Notes under the pieces: generated by a model
What the model was told of the DNA's origin: nothing
The model's database searches: none
Seen by the model: the letters and a program-made list of their open reading frames with translations, nothing else
Position numbers and translations under genes: made by a program
Part shown: positions 31,690 through 41,100 of the stretch, piece after piece
How the letters are laid out: the number at the start of each line of letters is the position of its first letter
Position numbering within the stretch: position 1 is the first letter of the stretch
Assembly (NCBI GenBank): GCA_029261555.1
Contig: JAJDBB010000084.1
Location: forward strand, 1-52,003
Direction: 5' to 3'
DNA length: 52,003 nt
DNA from: Nitrospinaceae bacterium
GTDB lineage: Bacteria; Nitrospinota; Nitrospinia; Nitrospinales; JACRGP01

Positions 31690-31761
31690 AGCCCACGATC
31701 GGGATTGAACCGATGACCTCTTCCTTACCAAGGAAGTGCTCCACCACTGAGCTACGTGGGC
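31690..31761 (-). tRNA. trnT: tRNA-Thr (anticodon GGT)
   Basis: Acceptor GCCCACG paired with CGTGGGC; anticodon arm CTTCCTTGGTAAGGAAG with loop TTGGTAA (anticodon GGT); T arm GGTTCAATCCC. CCA is not encoded. Confidence 0.95.
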
Positions 31762-31818
31762 ATGGCGGTTTTCATTCCCGCATCAAAAAAAAAAAAAACA
31801 AAAAATCAAAAATCAATT

Positions 31819-31895
31819 TGGAGCGGGAAACCGGACTCGAACCGGCGACCCTCAGCTTGGAAGGCTGACGCACTAGCCAAATGAGCTCTTCCCGC
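31819..31895 (-). tRNA. trnG: tRNA-Gly (anticodon TCC), CCA encoded
   Basis: Acceptor GCGGGAA paired with TTCCCGC, discriminator T, and an encoded CCA (31819-31821). Anticodon stem TCAGC/GCTGA with loop CTTCCAA (anticodon TCC). It is the only one of the four tRNAs here with a genomically encoded CCA. A 14-A run (plus strand) separates it from tRNA-Thr. Confidence 0.95.
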
Positions 31896-31901
31896 AAATG
31901 C

Positions 31902-31921
31902 GCCGGGCAACGCCCGGTGGC
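31902..31921 (+). repeat. Intergenic palindromic repeat, core copy between tRNA-Gly and tRNA-Tyr
   Basis: GCCGGGCAACGCCCGGTGGC, the cleanest copy of the core, only 6 nt before the tRNA-Gly gene. No complete tail motif follows. A related fragment (CCAGTTGCCCCTGCGGCGAG) lies at 31991-32010 beside tRNA-Tyr. Confidence 0.65.
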
Positions 31922-32013
31922 AATATAATAAACCGACTCCTCACGGCTACAATTCAATCAAAAACTAGCGCTCGCAAATAAATGCTCCAGCCAGTTGCCC
32001 CTGCGGCGAGCAG

Positions 32014-32095
32014 TGGGGAGGGGAGGATTCGAACCTCCGAAGGCTGAGCCGACAGATTTACAGTCTGTTCCCTTTGGCCACTCGGGAACCTCCCC
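32014..32095 (-). tRNA. trnY: tRNA-Tyr (anticodon GTA)
   Basis: Class II tRNA with a long variable arm. Acceptor GGGGAGG paired with CCTCCCC; anticodon arm ACAGACTGTAAATCTGT (anticodon GTA); T arm GGTTCGAATCC. CCA is not encoded. First gene of the tRNA/secE-nusG transcript. Confidence 0.95.
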
Positions 32096-32301
32096 GCATT
32101 GGTTTTTTTTCAAAAACTACGCAACATTTTTCCCAGAAAACATCCCGGCGAGAAGCTCCCAAAAACCTATCGGGAACAAAAACAACCCCTAGAGGACTTC
32201 AACCCGCCCCGACCGGATTAACCGGCGAAACGCCCGAAACCCTTATGTTTTAAGCGGTAAACGCCACTGCGCAAACCGGCCCTGATAAAAAAAAACCCCC
32301 C

Positions 32302-32331
32302 ATTCTACCGAGTGGCATTCCTTTTTGTCAA
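32302..32331 (-). promoter_or_regulatory. Promoter of the tRNA-rpmG-secE-nusG-rplKAJL transcript
   Basis: Minus strand TTGACA (-35, 32326-32331, perfect consensus), 18-nt spacer, TAGAAT (-10, 32302-32307). Directly downstream is a G-run then a T-run. It lies about 200 nt upstream of tRNA-Tyr, with no other promoter of similar quality seen between. It is a strong housekeeping-type promoter by sequence. Confidence 0.75.
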
Positions 32332-32469
32332 TTAAAAACTTCCCTGAATTTTGGGGTCAGGATTTTCTAAGTGAGGTTTAACTCTGGAAAAAAGTAGTAT
32401 AGCGCCTTAGATAAAGACTTTACAATACCTTTTTCCAAAATAATCATTATTTTTTCAAGGCCCGCGCCT

Positions 32470-32490
32470 GCCGGGGTAGCCCCCGGTGGC
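32470..32490 (+). repeat. Intergenic palindromic repeat, variant core
   Basis: GCCGGGGTAGCCCCCGGTGGC. Compared with GCCGGGCAACGCCCGGTGGC, both arms changed in a way that keeps base pairing, which points to selection for, or mobility of, a hairpin. Confidence 0.6.
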
Positions 32491-32500
32491 AAATAAAAAA

Positions 32501-32586
32501 AGAAACCACCGATGGACACAGATAAACACTGATAGGCGAAGCGTAGGCTCCCTCTTGCAAAGAGGGTTGGGGTGATTCTTCCGCTA
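32501..32586. repeat. Hairpin repeat of a second type
   Basis: The stretch ACCGATGGACACAGATAAAC followed by GGCTCCCTCTTGCAAAGAGG resembles dispersed repeats I recall from many bacterial genomes. The second part forms the hairpin CCCTCTT/AAAGAGGG. Only one copy is visible in this window, so repeat status rests on recollection. Confidence 0.4.
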
Positions 32587-32707
32587 AAAATTTCAATGGT
32601 TGGTTATTGCATTATCGAAACTTATTGAATCTCACTCACCCTGCCGTCGCTCCGTGAGCGCTCCCCGCCAAGGGAAGGGAAAGGAATTATTTTACTACTG
32701 GCCAGAG

Positions 32708-33652
32708 TCACGCTGGTTGTCTCCAATATTCTAAAAGGTCGGCAATGGTGGTATCGAAATCTATCTCCGGGCGCCAGCCGGTGGCGGCTTGCAATTTTTT
32801 CGGATCGCCGTAAACCATGCTTTGCGGTTCGGGGCGGTATTTTTCCGGATCACGTTGCGCTTCGACGTCGGCGCCTGAAGTTGCCAGCAGTCGATCCAGT
32901 ATGGCCTGGATTTTTATCGCCTTGCCGGAGCAGACATTGTAAACCTCGCCCGCCGCTCCCTCTGCCATGAGCGCTTGGTAAGCCCGTACCGTGTCGCGGA
33001 CGTCCGTGAAGTCGCGTCCGGCCTCCAGGTTGCCCACTTGTAAAACCTTCTCGCCGCTCCGCCCGGCTTCGACGATTTGTTTGGCGAACGACGAGCAGAC
33101 GAAGCGTTCGCTCTGCCTTGGTCCGGTATGGTTGAACGCGCGAACGCAAACAACGTCCAGCCCGCGCTTGCCTGCGGCCAGGACCAACTCTTCCGCCGCC
33201 CTTTTGCTTTCGCCGTATTTGGAGGCGGGACGCAGAGGCTGGGTCTCTTTAATGGGGACATCCGTTTCGAGTACCGGACCATACGCCTCGCACGAACCCG
33301 CAAACAGTAACCGCGCGGACGGGCGCGCCGCCTCCATCGCTTCCAACAGATTGGCGGTCCCTTGAACGTTCACGTCCCACGCCTTGTTGCCGGACTTTTC
33401 GGCCTGCGGCACAAAGCTGATCGCGGCGAGATGATAAATCCGGTCGGGGCGAAACTCCGTCAACGCCCGGAGCAAGGCGGACTTGTCGCGTATATCGCAG
33501 GGCGCGACTTTTATTCGATCCAGATTGTGTCGGTTGTTTTCATTACGCGCGGGGTCGCGCGCTAGGCCGACGACGTCTTCGCCCAGGGACAAGAGATGAT
33601 CGACGAGGTGCGATCCCGCAAACCCGTGGACGCCGGTGATCAGACTGGTCAT
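32708..33652 (-). CDS. rmd: GDP-6-deoxy-D-mannose (GDP-4-keto) reductase, Rmd-like
   Basis: Short-chain dehydrogenase of the extended family, 314 residues. Rossmann motif GVHGFAG (7-13), catalytic Ser120, Tyr146 and Lys150 (YGESK). The segments AFNHTGPRQ, GNLEAGRDFTDVRDTVRAY and EVYNVCSGKA are typical of GDP-4-keto-6-deoxy-D-mannose reductases. It probably acts on the Gmd product to give GDP-D-rhamnose for surface polysaccharide. It lies 256 nt downstream of gmd. A related epimerase specificity cannot be ruled out. Confidence 0.8.
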   Translation of the reverse strand: MTSLITGVHGFAGSHLVDHLLSLGEDVVGLARDPARNENNRHNLDRIKVAPCDIRDKSALLRALTEFRPDRIYHLAAISFVPQAEKSGNKAWDVNVQGTANLLEAMEAARPSARLLFAGSCEAYGPVLETDVPIKETQPLRPASKYGESKRAAEELVLAAGKRGLDVVCVRAFNHTGPRQSERFVCSSFAKQIVEAGRSGEKVLQVGNLEAGRDFTDVRDTVRAYQALMAEGAAGEVYNVCSGKAIKIQAILDRLLATSGADVEAQRDPEKYRPEPQSMVYGDPKKLQAATGWRPEIDFDTTIADLLEYWRQPA

Positions 33653-33683
33653 AAGACCCTATCAAAGGGAAAAATTATTATTC

Positions 33684-33834
33684 ACCCTCACCCAGCCCTC
33701 TCCCCTCAAGGGAGAGGAGTTATTAGAGGTTTTCGGTTCGGGAACATTCCTCAAACCCGCGCTAATACTGGCGAAAAATCCACTCTTTATTCCTCTCCCC
33801 ACCGGGGGAGAGGATGAAGGTGAGGGGGGTTTTA
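33684..33834. repeat. Paired hairpin repeat between gmd and rmd
   Basis: Two similar hairpins bracket about 75 nt: CCTCTCCC/GGGAGAGG at 33697-33717 and CCTCTCCCC/GGGGAGAGG at 33792-33813. The outer flanks (CACCCTCACCC on one side, AGGTGAGGGG on the other) are partly inverted too, so the unit could fold into one long structure. It resembles common dispersed BIME-like repeats. It separates two genes expected to be cotranscribed. Confidence 0.5.
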
Positions 33835-33908
33835 TGAGGCCGAAGGCCTTCCAAATTTGTTTCGAGAAAGCGCTTTGTTACGCAAAGTTCTCCTAACTAA
33901 AGAGCCGC

Positions 33909-35015
<1,107 letters not shown>

Positions 35016-35031
<16 letters not shown>

Positions 35032-35057
35032 TCATTTGCCCACGACGGGTTGGGGCT
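35016..35057 (-). terminator. Hairpin terminator after the giant FG-GAP gene
   Basis: Perfect 14-bp inverted repeat AGCCCCAACCCGTC/GACGGGTTGGGGCT with a 14-nt loop, starting about 45 nt after the stop codon of the preceding gene. It is followed on the minus strand by TTATTTCG, a weak U-rich tract. The 3' arm carries the -35 box of the gmd promoter. Confidence 0.6.
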
Positions 35058-35102
35058 GGGAGAATCGTTCAATTTATTTAGATAGCAAACATCCGGGAAG
35101 GA

Positions 35103-38100
35103 TTAATCGTCATCGTCATGGTCGTGTCCATGGCCATTACCCTTGTGCTTCCCGTGTTTTTTATAATTTTTGTGTTTTTTGTTCTTATCGTCGTCGTCAT
35201 CATCGTCATCGTCGTCTCCGTCATGATCGTGTCCATGACCTTTGTCGTGTTTGTCATGATGTTTGTCTTTCCCGTCATGGTCGTGGTCGTGGTCGTGGCC
35301 ATTTTTGTGGTGGCCCTTGTGTTTGCCATGATGTTTATGTTTCTTGTCTTTGCCGTCATCGGAATCGTCGTCGTCATTAGAGTCATCGTCGTCCGAATCG
35401 TCGTCGTCTCCGTCGTCGCCATCGTCATCATCGTGCCCGTGACCATGCTTCTCGCCTTTAAAGCGAAGCTTGTCGTCGAACGGAATCGTCGTCGCCCCGA
35501 CGTCGTCGCCGACCGTCAGACCGAAGTCAATCGGCTGGCTGAAATCGTTCCCCGTGAGGTCCAGATTTTTGCCATAAACCTTGAACCGACCGTCGTCGCG
35601 GATTTCCACTTTTTTCAATCCGGAGACGTTCCCTCCAACCTGGAATACAAATTTACTATCTTTGCGAACAAACGATCCCACCGGCAAAACCTGCGTGAAG
35701 TCGCCGAATACCACGGTCACTTCCTCGGTCAGGGGATCAATCCCATCGCTGTTCGGGTCCAGTTCGTAGACCCCATAAATTTTGAAATCGTCCTTGTTCG
35801 GATGACTGGGATGGAGATGGACTCTTGCCTTCTCAATCCACACGCGCATGTCAAACTCGGAGAGCTCGATGGTCACGTTTTGCGTCGAGGTGTTGGAATT
35901 GCCCGCGCCGTCCGTCGCCGTCCAGATCACCACCGTCGTGCTGTCCGGGGGAAATCCCGCCGCCGGAGCGTCGTTGGTCACCGTCACGGGACCCACCGCA
36001 TCGAAGACCGTCGGCGTTCCCAAAGGCGGATTGGTTAACGGACCCGTTGCCGGGGCAATAACGTCGGGCGGAGCCGTGATCGTCGGAGCCGTGGTATCGA
36101 CCACGTTCACCGTACGCGTCGCCGTAGCAGAGTTGCCCGAGCTGTCCGTCGCCGTATAAGTCACCGTAAAAGTCGCGGGAACGCTGGTATTGATCGGCAA
36201 CCCACTGGCCGTAACCGCTACCGCGCCGTCCACGTTATCCGTCGCCGAGGCTCCGGCGTCCACGTAGGGAGCGCCCGCTTCCGCCGTTACGGGGTTAGCG
36301 CCTGCAACCACGATCACCGGAGGCGTGGTATCGACCACGTTCACTGTCCGCGTCGCCGAGGTTGCGTTGCCCGCAGAATCGACAGCCGTGTAGGTCACCG
36401 TAAAAGTCGCGGGAATGCTGGTATTGATCGGCAACCCGCTCACCGTAACCGCTACCGCGCCGTCCACGTTATCCGTCGCCGAGGCTCCGGCGTCCACGTA
36501 GGGATCGCCCGCTTCCGCCGTTGCGGGATTAGCGCCCGCAACCACGATCACCGGCGGCGTGGTATCAACCACGTTCACCGTACGCGTCGCCGAGGTTGCG
36601 TTGCCCGCAGAATCGACAGCCGTGTAGGTCACCGTAAAAGTTCCCAGAGAAGAGGTGGGGACCGGCAGTCCGCTCGCGGTTACCGGAACAGGACCATCCA
36701 CGTCGTCGGCCGCTGTCGCGCCCGCGTCGGAATAGACGCCATTCACTTCCACAGTCGCCGGGTTATCCCCCAGGACCAGGATAGCCGGCGGAGTCGAATC
36801 GGTCACATTCACCGTCCGCGTCGCCGAGGTAGTATTGCCCGCGGAATCGGTAGCCGTGTAGGTCACCGTAAAAGTTCCAGGGATGCTCGTGTTTATAGGT
36901 AATCCAGACGCAACCACCGCCACCGCGCCGTCCACCAGGTCGAGAGCCGTAGCGCCCGCGTCGCTATACGTCGCGCCCGCGTTCACTGTCGCTGGGTTGG
37001 CCCCCAGAACCGTGATCGCCGGACCCGTCGCGTCCTGAACCGTGACGTTTTGAGGCGCGCTGTTGGAGTTGCCCGCGCCATCCGTCGCCGTCCACGTGAT
37101 AACCGTCAAGCCCAGCGGAAAGACCGCCGGAGCGTTGTTGGTGATCGTCACCGGACCCACCGTATCGGTTCCCGTCGCCGTTCCGTAATCCAACTGCGTC
37201 AAAGGAGTCGTCAGGCCCGTCGCTTCAGTTGTCACCGCCGCTGGAGCGGCGATCGCGGGACCCGTCGTATCCACTACCGTGACCGTCTGATCGGCCGTTG
37301 TAAAATTGCCCTCGCCGTCCGTCGCAGTCCAAGTGATAGTCGTTAATCCGAGAGAGAAGACCGCCGGAGCGTTGTCGGTTATCGTCACCGGACCCACCGC
37401 ATCGGTTCCCGTAGCCGTTCCATAATCCACCTGCGTCAAGGGAGTCGCCAAACCGGTCGCCTCAAAAGACGCCGTCGCCGGGGCTGTAACGGTCGGGGCG
37501 GTCGTGTCCTGCAAGGAAATGATCTGATCCGCCGTAACGAAATTGCCCTCGCCGTCGGTCGCCGTCCAGGTGATGGTCGTCAAACCCAGCGAGAAGACAG
37601 CCGGAGCGTTGTCGGTTATCGTCACCGGACCCACCGCGTCGGTTCCCGTCGCCGTTCCGTAATCTACCTGCGTCAGGGGAGTCGAAAGCCCGGACGCCTC
37701 AAAGGACGCCGTCGGAGGAGCGGTAACAGTCGGGTCCGTCGTGTCCACAACCGTGACTGTCTGATCCGCCGTTGCGAAATTGCCCGCCGCGTCCGTTGCC
37801 GTCCAGGTCACGGTATTGGCTCCGAGATTGAGGACCCCGGGCGCAAAAGTAATCGAAACCACGCCCACGTTATCCGTTGCCGTCGCCGGACCTCCGATAT
37901 CGCCGGAGGTTACCGTCGTGGTGAAACCCGTCGCTTCAATAGTGATCGCCGCGGGAGCGGTGATGGTCGGCGCAAGAGTATCCGCCACGTTGACGGTCCG
38001 CGTCGCCGTCCCTATGTTGCCCGCTGAATCGGTCGCCGTATAGGTCACCGTGAAGGTTGCCACCGCGCTGGTATCGATCGGCAATCCTGTCGTGGTCACC

Positions 38101-41100
38101 GCCACCGGGCCGTCGACGTCGTCGAGCGCCGTGGCGCCCGCGTCGCTATAGACCGCGCCGAGATCGACCGACGCCGGATTGGCGCCCAACACTGTGATCA
38201 CCGGAGGCGTAGCGTCGACAACCGTCAAGGTCACCGTCCGCGTGGTATCGCTCGCGCCCTCGATGTGATCGATCGTGATCGTTCCCGTATGCGTTCCCAC
38301 GGCCAGAGTATTTGCGCTGGCGTTGATCGAAGTCGTCACCGTCGTCGCGGCGGTTTCCGCCAGGACTACGGCGCCGGAGACGTCGAAACTCAACCAGGGA
38401 ACGTCCGAAGCAAATGTGAAACTACTCGACCCGACGCCGATGTTGGTCAAGGTATAGACTGCCGAATTCGGCGCGAACGGTCCGCCAAAATTGCCGGTCG
38501 CAGAGAGATTTGTGAGAGGCGTGATGGAAAGTTCCGGGGGTTCGGTTTGAACCGTTATCCCCACAATTTCCGTGAGCAAGGTTCCGTTCGGGCCGTTATC
38601 CACCGAAACGGTCAAGTTACAAACGATATCCGCTCCGGTGAGATTCTGCGGAGCGGACCAGACCGGGTTCTGGATCAGGGAATTGTCGAAAACGCCGTTG
38701 CTTATGGCGCCGCCACAGTCCACGCTCCAGGAATGATTCAAAACCGAACCGAGGACGTCCTGGGCCAGAAAACTCATCTGTACCGTTCCCAGCGAAGGCA
38801 CGGGATTGGGGACGCCCGCGGGAAGGTTGACAATGGTCAATATGTTGGGCGGCGGCGGCACGGTGGAGCGGGAGAAATAAACAAAGGAACTGCCGCTTTT
38901 GACCCCGTTCAAATCGTCGAACCAGGCGCCGATCACAAGGTCGTCCAGGGTGTTGCCGTCGAAGTCGCCCGCCGAGGCGACGGAGAATCCAAACCGGCTC
39001 AAGGTCCTGGGACCCTCCAGAATAAAATCCGCCTGCGTGTCGGGGTTGTTGAACGTCCCCGTATTGCCGCCGAAGAAAATAAACGCGCGGCCCGCGTCGT
39101 TGCCGTTACTGTCGTCTTTCGGCGCGCCGACGATCAGGTCGCTCTTGCCGTCGCCGTTCAAATCGCCCGCCGAAACTGCGGACCGGCCAAAATTATCTTG
39201 GCTGGTCTGGCCGTTGAAGACGGCGTCCGCGTCGGTATCGGGATTGTTAAAGGTCCCCAGCTTGCCGCCGAAATAAACAAACGCCGCGCCGGAGTTGTCT
39301 TTCCCGTTGTTGTCGTCCAAGGCCGCTCCAACGACGACGTCGCTTTTTCCGTCGCCGTTAAAATCGCCCGCCGCAGCCACCCAGTCGCCAAAAAAGTCGT
39401 TGGTTCCCTGACCGTTCAGAACCACGTCCGCCTCGGTCGTCGGGGAGCTGAAAGTCCCCAGCCTGCCGCCGAAAAAAATAAACGCGGCGCCCGATTTGAT
39501 TCGCCCGTTGTTGTCGTACCGGGCGCCGACGACGACGTCGTCCAAACCGTCGCCGTTAAAATCTCCAGCTCCGGCAACCGACACGCCCAGTTGATTGAAG
39601 GGATCCTCGCCATGGACAACAACGTCTGCCTGCGTATCCGGGTTGGTCACGTTACCCACAAGACCGCCAAAGAAAACGTAGGCGCTGCCGGATTGTATGC
39701 CGCCATGCGGGTCGCCCGGCGCGCCAATGACGACGTCGCTTTTTCCGTCGCCGTTAAAATCGCCCGCCGAGGCGACGGACCAGCCCACTTGATCGTCGAC
39801 TCCCTGTCCGGTGAACACGATATCCGCCTGCGTATCCGGATCGGAAAAAACGCCGGAGACGCCCGCGCCGCCGTAGAAAATATAGGCGTTTCCGGAATTG
39901 CTTCCGTTATTGTCGTTAAAGTCGGCGCCGATGATCACGTCGCTAAACCCGTCGCCGTTGAAATCTCCGGCGGAGGACACCGACCCACCCAACCTTCCGC
40001 CCGCGTTTTGTCCATGCACGACCACGTCGGCCTCGGTATTGGGAAGGTTGATCTGCCCCGTAATACCGCCGAGAAAAATATAGGCGCTGCCCCCGTCGAC
40101 GGCGGCCGTATCGTCCAGCCGGGCGCCGACGATCACGTCGTCAAACCCGTCGTTATTAAAATCTCCGGCGGAGGCTACAGAATATCCAAAGGCGTCGTCG
40201 GTCCCGGTGGCGTTTACCTTGAGGTCGAAAACGCCTTTAGAGGAACCCTGGGAGATGAAGACGCTGCCTTTGGGGTTTGCGCCGCCGACCTTGTCTTCTG
40301 GCGCGCCAAAGATCAGGTCCGTATTCCCGTCGCCGTTGAAGTCGCCCGCCGAGGCGACTGAAAGCCCGAAATTATCCCCCGCGCTCTGGCCTTCAAAAAC
40401 CAGATTGGCCTGCGCAGTGGCGTTAGTAATAGTTCCAAACTGTCCGCCGTAGAAAACAAAAGCTCGGCCTGCGTCGATGCCATTGATATCGTCAAACGGA
40501 GCGCCCACAATAACGTCGCTCAATCCATCGCCGTTGACGTCTCCCGCATTAGCTGTCGAATAGCCCAAGCGGCCAAACGAGTCTTGACCGTTGATCACCA
40601 GTTCCGCATCGGTATCGGGGTCGTTGAACGTTCCCACCTTGCCGCCCAAATAGACGAAAGCTGCGCCGGCGCTGACTCCACCGTTGTCGTCGTTCCGGGC
40701 GCCGACGATCACGTCGCCTTTGCCGTCGCCGTCAAAGTCCCCCGCCGAGGAAACAAAATCTCCGAAGCCGTCCTGGGCGCTTTGCCCGTTAAGAGTGACG
40801 TCCGCGCTCACATGCGCGTCCATGACTATCTGGCCGACTGGGTTCTGACCAAAAAATATAAACGCAGAGCCGGAATTCGAACGTCCGTTGTTGTCGTATC
40901 TACCGCCGACGACCACGTCGTCAAAACCGTCGCCGTTGAAATCGCCCGCCGAGGAAACCGAAACGCCTAATTGGTCTAAAACTTTCTGGCCGCGAATCAC
41001 CACGTCCGCCTGATTGTCCGGATCAGTAATGGTTCCGGTAATCCCGCCGAAAACCACATAGGCCGTTCCAGAGAAAGCTCCATTGAGACCGTCTCCCGGC

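Larger units (their letters stand above)
32096..32707. other. Intergenic region with promoter and mixed repeats
   Basis: This 612-nt region between tRNA-Tyr and rmd has no convincing gene. It contains the strong tRNA promoter (32302-32331), a palindromic repeat core (32470-32490), a hairpin repeat (32501-32586), and further hairpin-rich sequence up to the rmd stop. Confidence 0.7.

Noticed and set aside
31772-31957. 61-codon minus-strand frame
   Set aside because: It overlaps tRNA-Gly and reads through the tRNA and the poly-A stretch; not a plausible gene.
35118-36038. 306-codon plus-strand frame, very rich in Val and Ile, looking like a membrane protein
   Set aside because: It is the complement of GAY/CAY triplets coding the Asp/His tail, which automatically reads as Val, Ile, Met and Phe codons.
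38265-40361. 698-codon open frame on the plus strand, antisense to the giant gene
   Set aside because: It mirrors the repetitive FG-GAP coding sequence; its own repeats follow the sense repeats, and it lacks a ribosome-binding site and family resemblance.
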